This document shows positions 1 through 12,578 of a DNA stretch of 64,000 nucleotides, one piece after another. Under the pieces are notes generated by a model. That model was not told where the DNA came from and did no database searches. It was given only the letters and a program-made list of their open reading frames with translations. Source of the stretch: Topomyia yanbarensis (taxonomy: Eukaryota > Arthropoda > Insecta > Diptera > Culicidae); the NCBI RefSeq assembly GCF_030247195.1, contig NC_080672.1, positions 87,069,113 to 87,133,112 on the forward strand, read 5' to 3'. Numbering within the stretch: the stretch's first letter is position 1; every line of letters starts with the position of its first letter. Position numbers and translations under genes: made by a program.

Positions 1-5
1 TGCAA

Positions 6-622
6 ATGTGGGTCGTGGAGTCTGAAAGTGCCGAAAACTCAAGACCTCTGACGTATCCGCCACTGGAGAGTGAGGAGACCGAGGCTCCCACCTTGAGCCA
101 CTTCCTGTTGTTAAGTTCGAACAACATGAAGCAAATAAACGACAAAGATGCAAGAAGGAGGCAGTTTAGTGAAGCAGTTCGTCGACAAACCCCGAGGGAT
201 TCCTGGAAGCACACCCAGCATCAATTAAACGTCTTCTGGGTATGCCGGTGATCTGCCGTCAACCGAAGGGGTTCAGCGAGACACCATCACTGGAACCAGG
301 CGACCTAGCGATGGTCATGGAACCGACGAGACGGAGTAGATGGGAGCGAGGGCGAATAATCCGCCTGAAGCAACATGCGGATGAAAGAAGTCGACGAGCG
401 GTCGTGAAGATAGGCTACAAGAGTAGTATTTGGCCGGTGTCGCGGTTGGCTTTGCTCGACGTCAAGGATAGGGGAGCTCCGGCGGACTCCGGACTACATC
501 CGAGGAAGACTGTCAGCGCAGAAACCGTTGAGCTGGCAATACTGCCTGGCAAAGGGAACGCGTCAGTGTCAAGAGGAACACGGCGACATTCCACGCATAA
601 CGTTAAGCTGAACGGCAGCTGA
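6..622 (+). pseudogene. BEL/Pao LTR-retrotransposon pol 3' end (decayed)
   Basis: This is the carboxy-terminal end of a BEL/Pao-type Pol polyprotein, cut off by the window start. Two overlapping frames (6-251 and 242-622) have to be joined by a frameshift to read the conserved tail. The first holds a PLESEETEAPTLSHFLLL stretch like the L-T-P-x-H-F-L-L block that follows integrase in this family. The second holds LEPGDLAMV, then RWERGRI and WPVSRLALL, the order seen in the DUF5641 tail domain. The frameshift and the lack of an LTR that I can recognise downstream mark it as a relic. Family assignment rests on motif order only. Confidence 0.7.
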
Positions 623-658
623 AAGTGAACCTGAAAACCAGTCAAAAAACCTGAAAAT

Positions 659-905
659 CAGGAGCGGATCCAGAAAAAAAATTCGGGAGGGGTCCGAAAC
701 TTCGATTTCAAAATGAACATGGTACAATTCGTAATACGCAATAACCCTATATAATGAATATCAGTTTTGGTGCACAAATTTATTTTGGAGTGATTTTGAG
801 TTTAAAACTAATATAAAATTAAAACTAATTTGAAATTTCTCACCAAGTTAAAACATTTCGGAGGGGGTCCGGACCCCCAAAACCCTTCCCCTGGATCCGC
901 CACTG
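659..905. mobile_element. 247-bp hAT-like MITE (family A), uninterrupted copy
   Basis: The left end reads CAGGAGCGGATCCAG and the right end is CTGGATCCGCCACTG, a 15-bp terminal inverted repeat with two mismatches. The 8-bp sequence CTGAAAAT lies immediately outside both ends (651-658 and 906-913) as a perfect target-site duplication, which is typical of hAT-type transposition. There is no coding capacity. Two further copies (9511-12733 and 33270-34652) share the ends and subterminal sequence but carry large insertions. This copy therefore shows the uninterrupted structure. Confidence 0.9.
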
Positions 906-913
906 CTGAAAAT

Positions 914-1224
914 AAATTATAGAGTGAAGCAGTCAAAAGAGTTAAAATTTAGTTATATTGCTAGAAGATCCTAAAAAGTAAGAAAACTTATTAAAAAGGT
1001 AATGGTTATGATTAATTATAATTGTCTTAATTAGTTACTTTGAAAGCAATTGAGATTAAATAAGAGGGCATAACCCTTGAAAGGACACCGAATTGTAAGT
1101 AGAGACGGTGGATAAAATTATGTTATCTAACCGTAAATCTTATTACAGAAGCTACATTATGACCAATAAATACGCTGTCCAATCGGCATTACTCTTTTTC
1201 AACGTCCTACAACCTCGACAGAGC
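914..1224. other. AT-rich spacer, nothing recognised
   Basis: AT-rich sequence between the MITE and the LINE fragment. I see no coding, RNA or repeat signal. Confidence 0.5.
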
Positions 1225-2165
1225 ACATTGAAGAGACACTTTTTGGCTTTACAACGAAGGTTAGAAGAGGAAATGATCTTCCTTTTTCTATTACCTCTAG
1301 GCGCAACAGGAGAACCCCCCCTCCTGGAGTTCATCACACTCGCCTTCATCAGCAGACAAGTTAGTATAGATGCTACCATGTTCCGATGGCGTAGCTCTCT
1401 TTAGCATTTCTGCAAAAGATCTCTTTGAGCGGCTCTGAAGGGAACGTTTATGCTTCTCCTCGCGCTGTTTGTACGTGGGATATGTCGGGAGATCATGCGG
1501 ATTTCTCCCATAGTAGAGACACTTTTCCGCATCCCTTCCACAGGTATCATCCACATGATTCCCACCGCATTTCCCTCATAAAACCTTATTGCTACAGTGG
1601 AAGGCTGTATGTCCCAGCTGCTTGCAATTCATATATTTCATGAACAGCGGCACAAAAAGGCGATCAGATAGACGAACCTTGTTAAAGAGGAGGAAGTTGG
1701 GTAAAGCAGTCCCGACGAAAGCCACCCGATAGTCTGAATTGATACATATGTCCTCTTCCCGTCAGCTGCGACTGATGCTGAATGCAAAAGTTTTCACTCC
1801 AGTATCTTCACTGGCTAAACGTGGGGCTTTCAAAACAGCCAACTTCATGTGTCAGCAGATCCATGCAACTCAAACTCGAATCGGAGACGACCCCACAGGC
1901 TTCAACTCAGTTTTCTGGTACATATACTCTGTACTCATTCGTAAAAGATCGCAGCCAGCAACAGCATTTGCCTGATTTAAACTATTCACTGCCACCTGAG
2001 GCTTATCCGGTCGAATTTTCGACATAGGAGCTCGAGAAATCTACAATAGATTCAAACATTTCTGGTCTTTGGTCCGGATAAAGGTTACAAATGGCCCGGT
2101 TACGGACGGTGGGTACAATTTCAGTCGGGGAGGCGAATTTATTTCGACATCCATCTCACCAACTT
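1225..2165 (-). pseudogene. I-type LINE ORF1 fragment (second copy)
   Basis: This segment aligns base by base, with many differences, to about 47245-48215 of the longer LINE in this window. Minus-strand translation at 1297-1554 gives CGRDAEKCLYYGRNPHDLP and RSKRSFAEMLK, matching the region just after the zinc knuckles of the longer copy's ORF1. Frames are broken throughout. It is truncated at both ends: homology starts near 1225, and it stops near 2165 shortly after the shared CGACRTCCATCTCACCA. It is a dead fragment of the gag-like ORF1. Confidence 0.8.
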
Positions 2166-4639
2166 TGGTATTATTGGAAGCAATGAAACAACAACTATTT
2201 ATGTTTTCTTTTTCCACGAATAAGAATTGAATAAGAAACCGATTTTTATTAATTTAATATTCTCACGCGTTGTTATGATAATTGTACACAACCGTGTTTT
2301 TGTCCTAATTACTAGAAGAAATCTGGGGATAGTTAGAACGAGAGGAAACTAATATATCAAGTTGATACACCAATGTATTAAAGCCATAATATGCAAAAGA
2401 TACAAGAAATGAAGAAGGGATTCCTGGTTTTGTCTCCTTTTACTGGAATAATCAAGCTATAATGCATATATAGTGCATTTGCTACTTAAAAGTATATGAA
2501 AGAATGCAATACAATGAGATCAATTAATATAATGAACATGATTTGGTGAACTAAAAGTAAAGCAATGAATATGACAATATAACATTTGCTCTTCGTGTAG
2601 ATATGATTAACGCAAATTGCTAATTGGTTCTTGATTCTTCAATTCTCATCTCAGTTTACCAGCCATCATTTCACTCAAACAAGACCACGCGTATTCCCCA
2701 CACACATTAAATGCTCCGTGGATTAGTTCCCTGGTTGGCCAAATTAACACTAAACAACAAAGAAATTAGTTTGCTCAGTATAAATTGGCGTCAAACGGTG
2801 GATAGGTGTTTCCTTACAATACCTCTAAATGGTGTATCAGTGTTCATTATTCAAGGTTAGCAAAGAGCACAAGGTTTAGGCTACTTTGTTATCAACAGTT
2901 ATCAACTGCCGTGCACGTGAATGAATTTCCCATGCTTATCTGACAAAATTGCCTAGCATTTTATGAGAAAGCACAAACGAGCCTTGTATGTAATTTTATT
3001 TTAAGTTTTACAATATCATGAAATTCAATTAGCACAGATTTTTCTTCTGAACTGGTTATGTCTACGACTACAACTTCAATCAATAATCCTCTCCACCCTG
3101 TACTTATTGTATATTCTACCATCGTAAATAGTCCTAAATATACATCCTGACAGTAAAGATTTTTGGTGGTATTCAACAAAAACTAGAAAGGACAGCCTAA
3201 ATCAAATATATTTCTTCGTACAGATTAAGTATAACCAATAGACCGGCACAAAAATTGACTTTTTTCGGAGCACCACTCAATCGAATGGTAATTGGCTCCA
3301 GAATCCCCACACGTACTTGTTCGGATGCTTCTGGTTCACTCACAAGAATTTTTAAGTTTGTATGCAACATCGGCAATGGAAACAATAAATTCAGTAAAAA
3401 ATGCCAGCATCATCTTATGTATCCTACAATCCTCAGATGTATAGCTGCAGATGAAAAGATCAATATTGCAGAAGACCGCAAATTGATCCGACTTTCTGGT
3501 AAAAAGATGACCTAATATAATGTTAAATGTTGCATCTCTTTCTCGCACATGCGTAGAATAGGACATTTTCAACAATTCTTCTAATCTTCGAAGTTAAATA
3601 ACTTTGTCCAGTAACCTCCAATGATTATGCAACTTTCAACAAAGTTGGTCGTTATTGAAAAAGCTACACCACCTGAAGTTTTGAGGGTATTCAGAGTAAC
3701 TATAGGAGTTTTTATTCAATTTTGATTTTTTATTTTCAATTTTCCGTATATTTCACCATGGAAACTTCTAAACACTTGTGAGTGAGCTAGAGCGATAGGA
3801 AAAATCTCATATTTGGTATATGGCTTGTAGCTCAAGTGGTAATTCATTTGATTTAGCAGTGTTCCGAAAAAAGTTGCCGGTCTATTATTAACCAATCAAC
3901 AACGAATGTTACATATTGAACCAATCCTTCTTGCTTATCAGGTAATTTTATTTGTAGCAGGTGATCGAATTAAGATAAAACTATTTGAGAAGATCTGAAG
4001 AAAGAAGACAAAAAACTGCGACCGAAAACCGTAATATGTGAAACTGTAATATGTGAAACTGTTTTAAATCTAATATGTTCACCTTATATAGAACAAGCTT
4101 TCTAGATTTCTTTTGTCTTTATTGTCATTTTCTTAAAGTACACATATACATGTAGTGAATGCAGCGGTTTTTATCATACATCGAAGCAATTATTATTATA
4201 CAGGAGTGTAGTGGAAGTGTATTCATTCATAAATAAGCTTTGTAGTTTGTATTATCAGAATCAAAATAGGACAGGCTGAGCGGAAATGAATCACGAGGAA
4301 CCAAACGAACGTAAAAGTTATAGAACTTCATTGCGCTTTCCATCGATTCGCGTATATTTGTTGCTAAGAAAGTCTTTGCACAACGAAATTGCTATCTGCT
4401 GCACGCATGCAACCGCAAACAAATTAGATATACATTTTTTTACAATTATTTGACACAGCAAAGGAAAAATAAAACGTTGAACCCAATCGAACGGTGTACA
4501 GTTGAACAATGCTCGAATCAAACAGCTGTGTGAGTACATCGTACCGTACACGAGTGGAAGATACGCACCGAGCACAATGAGTCAACGCTAGTGATGATAA
4601 GTGGAGCGAAGAAGACAACTAATACCACGACGCTATTAC
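2166..4639. other. Unassigned region
   Basis: No recognisable gene or repeat. Two short minus-strand reading frames (2961-3179 and 3197-3385) lie 17 bp apart. The second contains the protein-like string SEPEASEQVRVGILEPITIR. Neither matches a family I know, and there is no convincing splice pair between them, so they are not called as genes. Confidence 0.4.
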
Positions 4640-4802
4640 CGTTTTCGATGGCGACGCACCGGTGTAGTCGACTGCACTGGTTTTGCACTTCCGAGCAGAA
4701 GTGTCAATGGAACATACCCAGTTTTCTGCACTTCTACTCGGAAGTGCAAAAAAGTGCAAAACCAGTGCACTCCACTACACCAGTGCCTATAAATCGAAAA
4801 TC
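4640..4802. mobile_element. Foldback MITE, about 163 bp
   Basis: A near-palindromic element. The left arm contains TGCACTGGTTTTGCACTTCC and the right arm contains the reverse complement, with an AAAAAGTGC variation and a short unpaired centre near 4710-4725. Arms of about 70 bp extend outward through GGTGTAG/CTACACC to TTTTCGAT/ATCGAAAA. Because of this symmetry both strands show open frames, which are not genes. Target duplication not resolved. Confidence 0.75.
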
Positions 4803-7800
4803 CCATATGTAAACCGTGTCTGCACATGAAGCTCGACCTTACAATTGAATAATGCGTTCGAGATTGTACAGTCTGCTACACTGGCTGTAGAAGCCCGCAG
4901 CGCAGTTGCCTGCTCGTCGTTCAACAGGCAACTGAGCTTGTCCTACCCATAGCGTAGCGCGCTAAGTATATGAATCTATCGTGCCGAACTTGAGAAGCGG
5001 TACCTTGTGCAAATGCGTGGTATTTTGACTATGTTATACATTATTTAAATTTTTATGGGTTTATCCCCAGCAAACAACGAAAGCTGAACAAGCCTTTATT
5101 ACGAAGGAACAAGCCGAACAAGAACTGGACAAGCCATTATCCAGCATAATTGTTTCTTGGGTCCATATGTTCTTAGAAGTATCTCTGTGCGATATGTGTA
5201 ACAATTTCGAAAATTTATCGTAAAATGACTAAATTATAAGCGTAAAAAACTGAACCACTTTTCGTTTCATATCATTTTTGTTGAATTTGCAAAGTGCACC
5301 CCCATATCGAAAACAACGAAGTAGTCCTACGTCAAAACGATCGAAATGGTGAGTTGAACGTCACACATAACAACCACCCAATAAATTTGAACTATTTCAA
5401 TTTCCCTGCTAGATAGAAAAGATTAATAAAATAAAATTATTTTTGTACTGGGTGTGTTTCGTTTTAGGTTTCACTGGAAACATTCTGTTCTTGTGTAATA
5501 GATCTACAGAAAGGAAAAGTACAAAATTTTTCATCATTCTTTGAGTAATCAAACTGTTTGAAGGCCAGTTTATTTCATATTAAAGTTTATCTCGAACACT
5601 TGAAATGTTATATTTTTCAAGAATATAGCGTTACATCTCCGACTTAGTAATATTCACTTACATATAAGCTTTATGCGCAGCAGCATAAATGGTTTGGTCT
5701 GATTTATTCTCCAGTGAGAAAAATAGCGGATTGAAATATTTGTTTTGTATCTTCGTCAATCAAAAGCTTCAATTCATTATACTGAATACTCATTTATAAG
5801 TGCATTTGACCTAACACTTCCGGCAACCTTCACAAGTCTAGCCCTCAACATACCAACCGATTTCAAATTCCCGCTAAATTATGCAAATTGTTATCACTTC
5901 TACTTTCACCAGCACACGATTGTTAGTTGGTGGCTCCAAGACAGCTACGATCAGCGATCATCTCTGTCTCGGAATCACCATTTGAACTATCACCGCGGGC
6001 CGTCGTCGGGCGGTCACAAAACTCCGTCGCGTCGAAACGGACCGAACACACAACTCGACACACTTTCAAAAGTCATAAAATCGCCAAGCCTCGCTCTAAT
6101 CCATTTCAAGTTCTCCTCTTAACGACTAGTTTCTGCCCGACCTTCCGAAGAAGAGAGTCTGATTGCCACCGAGTTGAACTATTGATTTTCCTGCTATGCA
6201 CTATGTGCCGAAGCCCCAGCATAACGACCGACGACGACGACGTCGTCGGATGGATGCCCTATGGGGCAGAAGTCTCGTTCGAGAGCAAACAACCTTTGCG
6301 AAATTTCTCGACTTGATTCCACTCGTAAGCGGATGTTGATTTATGATCACTTCTTATGAGCTTCTTCAGGCTAACCGAAAGTAATGCGCACTTACCAACG
6401 ACTCTGATGTCCGCCGATTTACGAGCTATCGACAATTTGTTTCGGGTTGTTGGTCGGATTTCTACCCTGCGCTCTCGGAACTGGTCGTCACCGACTTGTC
6501 CCAATTCCTAAGGCCGCCGTGTACAAGTGCATTCGTTCACATTTGATTTGTTTTTTTTTTTGCTATGCTAACCCGCTTGGCGGTGTAAACAGTAAAATAT
6601 CGAAAACAGGTTTGCTACCACCGTCACCCGTCAGTAGTGAACAACAACTTGACCCACAGCAACAGTGGGAGAAAAATCTACATGAATGAGTCATCAAACA
6701 CGAATGGATTATCTTTTTTGGAGTGGCAAGTCTTTGACCCTAGAATTTTAGGCAAACCCGAACTGTCATCTTTTCGTGAATTTACTTTTATCGATACTCC
6801 TACGATTTCAAATCGATAGTTGGCCAAATAGAAAAATTTACCACTCCTAGGTTGAATCACACTATCTGAGGTTCGAATCGGGTTCAGGCCTTTTCAATTT
6901 TTTTTATTCTCAACGGTTAATTTTTGAGTTTCGATTTCTCTCGTAAGGTTTTTTTTTTATCAATTCAAATTCTCGAGTTCGGATTCTCAAAACAAAAAAA
7001 AAATTAATGGGCCGTGAATAGACATGACTACGCGTCATGACGGTGCCATTAACAGTGCAACGAATTTATATGATTCAATCAAGACTATATACTTTTCAAA
7101 TATGGACTGGGCTAAAGGTTTTGGTAAATAGACATTCATTAGCAAATTATATTGCACGCTCTTGGAAATTGCTGCATTTTAAATGACACCATGGCCCTAT
7201 CTCGTGCACATCTCTTTATTTTTCTGTAAACTTTACAATTTGATTGATTTTACAATACTTTTATGTCGTTTTTAATATACTTATAGTTCAGAAAACAAAT
7301 TGTTAACAATATTCCAATAAGGTCTTTATTCGTCGACAAATTGCGAAGTTATAGCCGTGCAAACCTTACATAACTTCTTTACATAGGAGATTTTTCATAT
7401 TTTTAAATGCAACCTAGCACCGGATTGTCAAAAAAAATTAATATCAAAAATTACCACCACCGATTTCCTTCGATCTGACACGGATACCTGTACGAAAAGG
7501 AAAGTGAAGCAAACAAAAAAATCATGTATCAAATTTTGTTTATAGGCAGGTACTGTTCAGCCTTGAAACGACCTTCCGAAAGGGAAACAGCAATAACAAT
7601 CGCCTACTTTGATGCGGTCAGCACCGCCCGATTCGATCGCTACCGGTATTGACTGGCCCATCATCGCTATGATCGTCTTCGATTCCCTCACGTTTTCCTT
7701 TCCCTATTCTCTGCTGTTTATCAAACCCATTCTGAGTGAATGCCAGCACAGTTTTTGTGTTCCAGTAGTGCGCCGTTCACTTTGAATCCTCCTTCAATGC

Positions 7801-8725
7801 ACCGCACATATACCACACACACCCAGTTAATTATTTCCAATTCCAATTACGCACAATATATTCCAATTATTGGTTCAATTATTGTTATTTCTTCTCCGCG
7901 TTCATTGCTGCCTGATACCGCCGTGATTGTTTTATTACTTGTTTATGTGGATCGCGCCGATCGCGAGTCCAACTTCGTCTCGTCATCATCATCGCTATCA
8001 GCGGTGCACTCTTCTCTCACACAGCCACACTTGTTTTAGCACCAGCCAGCGTGCCTAGCCACACCGACTGATGCCGGCAGCAATAATTGGAGTAAATCAA
8101 GCGTCATTAATCCGTTTCTGGGGTAGTGTGCTAAATACACACCGTATCGTACCGTACATCGATTCTATTGCGTTTGTTACATTGATAACGTGTTATATTT
8201 TTGGTTTTGTTGCGCGCATCATCGTGACGGTGCGGTATGTTAATTCGCGGTGACAGAGCGTAATCGAGTAGCAATGATCGGTGATTATTAGTGGTGCTTA
8301 CTCGATCAATATTATTGACGGATTGGTGGAACTAACATCGTATCCCATTGCGTACGTCAATCTCATTTGGATGCACATCGTCAATTCGACTTTTTTCATT
8401 ACACCATGAATTCTATTGTCAATACTATGGTTGCCAGAGCGCTGTAACCGGACTCCAACGAATTTTTAACAGTGTGGCGACGGCCTTCGACTTCAACCGG
8501 ACGCGGAATGCTATAAAAGCGAAAATGTTGTCAATTTTAAAATGTAATTAGTTTAAGCAACCGCCATTGGGGCCAAGGGGCTTGTTGGTGAAGGTAATAA
8601 ACATAAACATACTAATTGCATTGCTGTGAAGCATATCCATACAGATGATTTGTGACACAATGTAAATATTGGATATATTGTGTGGAGACTTATGCTACTT
8701 TTTAGGCAAAAACTAATTTCGAACC
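4803..8725. other. Long intergenic stretch without an assigned gene
   Basis: I recognise no coding exon here. A perfect 10-bp stem (CAGTTGCCTG, 4903-4912, with 4925-4934, loop 12) is present. Parts at 5900-6500 and 7560-8560 are richer in GC and CG dinucleotides than the AT-rich surroundings, for example a GACGACGACGTCGTCGG palindrome near 6233-6250. Such composition can mark promoters or untranslated exons, but I see no supporting splice or start signals. Confidence 0.35.
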
Positions 8726-8854
8726 TAAAGGGTGTTCAAAAATCGGCCAAACAAGAATGTGTGCAAATAGGTCATATTTTTTTTGCAAGTTCAATTCATA
8801 CAGAATAAAGAAAAAATATTTGCTTAAGCTTCCGAAGCGTAGCGAATACGAATC

Positions 8855-8913
8855 GCGAATACGAATCGCCGGGACATTCATTTAGCGAATACGAATCGCC
8901 GGGACATTCATTT
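8855..8913. repeat. Short tandem duplication, period 30 bp
   Basis: The unit starting GCGAATACGAATCGCCGGGA occurs at 8855 and again at 8885. A partial third copy of its first 13 bases occurs at 8842. It lies just beyond the 3' end of the mariner transposase relic. Confidence 0.8.
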
Positions 8914-9589
8914 GACTCCTTCCATCAAGTTTAATAAGCCTCCTTAGTCACTTTCCTCACCGCAGAACGCCAGTTCGCTTTGAGCTGCATCTCGCTGACA
9001 ATTGGATTTTGCGTCTTCTCGAGGTTCCGCTTGTCGATTGCCCAATATTGTCTATTGGGCGGAGCTCTGCGCGTGTTGGGAAGGTTCATGTTGTTGGGCA
9101 TCCCCTGGACGTTGTTCGCTGCATACCACTCCAGGCAACCGTTTTTCCAGGCAATCCAGCACAATAATTTCCTGGTTGATGATCCCGGTTGCGATGTGAA
9201 TGTCGCTCTTCAAGCCACTGGAACAGATGGCCTGCCACACGAGGTATTTCTTTGCAAACTTCGACAGCTTAATGTGTTTGAAATTATTTGCCACTTTTCC
9301 TCTTCCAGTCGATGTATAATATTTCTGTTCAGGCAGCTGTTCAAAATTTATCTTGACGTAGGTTTCGTCATCCTGTTTCACAAGCACAGCTTCCGCAATC
9401 GTTCTCCGTCCGACTTGCTTTGCTTATCGTGTCTTTAAAGTTGACAGTCCGAATCGTTGTTTAGCTAGATGCACGGTTGTACACTAGGATAGAAAAGTAG
9501 GTGTTCCGCTCAGGAGCGGATCCAGAGAAAAATTTCGGAGGGGGTCCTAAATTTCGATTTTGAATTGTTTATTGCACGATACCTAATAT

Positions 9590-12578
9590 GACGAATTTCG
9601 TACTAAATCGTATTCAGAGTTGGCAGCACCCTCTCAGATTTTAATGAAACTTTCTGTACACGAAGACTTTATCACAAAAAGCCACTTTGCACGCTTTGTT
9701 TTTCCAAAAATGACCTAGACTGTCTTTTGAAAAGAGCCAAACTTTTTTCACTATTTTTTTTTCAAATAGCTATAGTCTAAAAATGACAAATGCCACAAAA
9801 AATGTTGTAGGAGTGGTGTTTACAAAATTAGTCAAATTTTCGAATAAAAATTTTGAAAAAAATCTTGACTCCGACACTGAAAAAAATCGATTTTAAATAT
9901 TTAATGTCGATTTACAAAAAAAACCAATTTTTGATTTGGATGAAATTTTATTCCAAGATAGATAAATATGGCCCCTACCTACCGTCAAAAATTCAAGTTG
10001 GGCACTTTCAAGGCAAAAAAGTTATTTGAAAAAAAACTTTACCTTGTTCAAACTGATTTTTTTCTTCAGTGTATTTCTATAGAAAACTAAACCAATGAAA
10101 GTCATAATCATCTCAGAATCCAATAAAACTCAATTTATGAGAAGATATACTCTAATTTAGCAACTAAGCATATTTTTATTAAAAGGTTAATACTTTTTCA
10201 TTTTTCATAAAATCGAAATTTTTTTATTACTTTATCTGAAAGTACAACTGCTGTCACACTGATGTGGAAATAAGCCCCACTCTGAATATCTTGACCAAGC
10301 ATAAGTCTTCGTTAAAAAAAAATCAAATTTGTATTCTGTATTCCTAGTTTTAAGATAGCTGCAATTTTTACTCTTTATTGAAACACTTGTCCTCCATCTT
10401 TTAAATAGAATCGTATCCCTAGTTTTAAGATATCTGTGAAATTTCTCATAAATATTTGTTCCCCCTTTTGTATACCAAACTACATTGTTAGTTTTAAGAT
10501 AACTGTAAAATATTTCGTAAAATACTATTACTCCCCCTCTTGTATATCAAACTGAATAGCTTGTTTTAAAATTTTTCATAAAAAAAATCTTTTGCCCCTC
10601 TCTTGTATATAGAATCGTATTTCTAGTCTTAGGATAGCTGTAAAATTGTTTCTCTATTGTAAAAAACATTCCAACATTGTAACCTCCTAGTTTTAAGATA
10701 TCCAAAATGTAAAAACAAAAGAATTTGGCACCGCCAAGCTAACGCATTGGTGTCTATCAAATAATCGAAATGAATAAAAAAGAAAAACTCCTTGAGAATG
10801 TTTTCCCAAATTTTTATAGAGATCCGAGAAATAGTTCGGAAGTTCGTCTACCAAAAGCAGTAGTAATTTGAAATTTTAAACTCGATTATTTCGAAATGTC
10901 GTCTTACTAAAATGGTTTTTCTGTGATCACGATTGCCGAAAAACTACTCAATCATTTTTTTTTTCGATTGATCGTAATTAACTTTAACTCGTACTTTAAC
11001 GGTTCCTTTTTAATTTCATATTAAAACAGCGATTTTTTTACTAAAAACGTTCTCGAATGTAGGAAAAAATATATTATTTATTCAACTAATCGCTAAGGTA
11101 CGAGGAATACTCATATACTAATGGATTTTTTTTAAATTTTGGGATTTTAGATGATCTATTGGTCTTCAATCGTGATCACCGCAAACCTCTTAAATGAAAA
11201 AGGAAAAAGCCATAACTCCGCCAATTATTAATTTATTTTTATAAACTTATCCTTGTTTATTTCACTGAAAAATGTACTACCAAAATATTATAAATTTGAT
11301 GTAATGAAATCATTGCTTTATTCGTTTACTTAAATTCAAACTTTCTTGACATTTCTTTCTTTTGAATTTTACATACTTATTTATTTATTTTTATATTTAA
11401 CATTTGGCTCAAATCTTCATGCATGCTATTTTGTATTACTTCTTAACAAGGAATATATTTTTGGCTCATCCTCTGAATTAGAATACGTTTTCGTCTTTAC
11501 TTTGCCACCAGGAATAGGCACAAAACTGTGGAATTTTTGAGTTTATTGATATTATTTTGGCGTTATTATACAACTCTTCGAGTTCTTCTGATATTTTGTT
11601 GTACTGTTCATTGAATATGTAGCAGAAAATTAATTTTGTGATATTTTATCAGTTATATAACTCTCGGGGAGTTGTTATGGCATTTCCATAGTCGCGAGCA
11701 GGACTGGTTCTTTTTACCATTCGCCTGAAAGTGCCACTAATAGCATCACAGGGTCCTTTTCCATGGGGTGCTGCCACAAAATTCCATCCTGCGCTTAACT
11801 CATACTTTGACTGGAATCTACACAAGCTTGCGAAGTTTTGCTTATTTTTGTATTGTGTTGCTGCTCCATCAGACATAAAATAACATTTAGAAAAGTTTGT
11901 CAATTGTTTCATAAAATTTATCAGTTTTGAGAGGAATAAATGTACTGCAGTCTTCAAGTCTTCCGAACTTCCAATCTTCCAGTCTTCATTCAAGTTTGTT
12001 ATGAATATATACCAAATTCGTTACTGATACTTTTTGCATGTATCAGGCAACTAGGAGCTGGAAAATGGATTCTGAGATGATTATGATTTTCATTGGTTTA
12101 ATTTTCGATAAAAACTCACTGAAAAAAAAAATTCAGTTTGGACAAGGAAAAGTTTTTTTCAAATTATTTTGAAAGTGCCTTGAATTTTTGACGGTAGGTA
12201 GGGAACATAATTACCAATCTTGGAACAAAATTTCTTTCAAATCAAAAATGGTTTTTTTTGTAAATCGACTTTAAATTTTTAAAATCGATTTTTTTCAGTG
12301 TAGGAGTCAATGAAGAATTTTTCCAATATTTTTATTCCAAAATTTGACTAATTTTGTGAAAATCACTCTTACAACATTTTTTGTAGAACTTGTCATTTTT
12401 AGACTAGAGCCATTTGAAAAAAATTGGTAAAAAAAGTTTGGCCCTTTTCAAAAGACAGGCTAGATCATTTTTGAAAAAACAAAGTGGCTTTTTGTGACAA
12501 AGTCTTCATGTACAGAAAGTTTCATTAAAATCTGAGAGGGTGCTGCCAACATTTGTTCGAGTTGGCGCGAAATTCGTC
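9590..12578. mobile_element. Long-inverted-repeat DNA transposon, about 3 kb (Sola-like?)
   Basis: About 515-535-bp arms (9590-10125 and 12063-12578) are reverse complements, starting GACGAATTTCG and ending CGAAATTCGTC. ATAT occurs at both outer borders (9586-9589 and 12579-12582), a probable 4-bp target duplication. The uninterrupted family A copies show the corresponding empty site. The interior (10126-12062) is AT-rich and holds a decayed minus-strand transposase-like frame. Four-base duplications occur in Sola elements, but that superfamily name is only a suggestion. Confidence 0.8.
11430..12003 (-). pseudogene. Transposase-like catalytic-domain relic inside the long-inverted-repeat element
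   Basis: The minus frame 11649-11993 reads FLSKLINFMKQL, then YFMSDGAATQYKNKQNF, then WNFVAAPHGKGPCDAISG. The pattern S-D-G-x-x-x-Q-Y/F-K-N, W-x-F, H-G-K-G-x-C-D-x-x-G-G is one I recognise from uncharacterised insect transposase-like proteins, with Asp residues placed as in a DDE-type domain. Beyond the stop, another frame near 11490-11510 reads FHSFVPI, which also follows in those proteins. The amino-terminal half is missing and frames are broken, so it cannot be active. Confidence 0.6.

Noticed and set aside
2961..3385. Two adjacent minus-strand frames that look somewhat protein-like
   Set aside because: No recognisable family, and the only possible intron between them would be under 50 bp.
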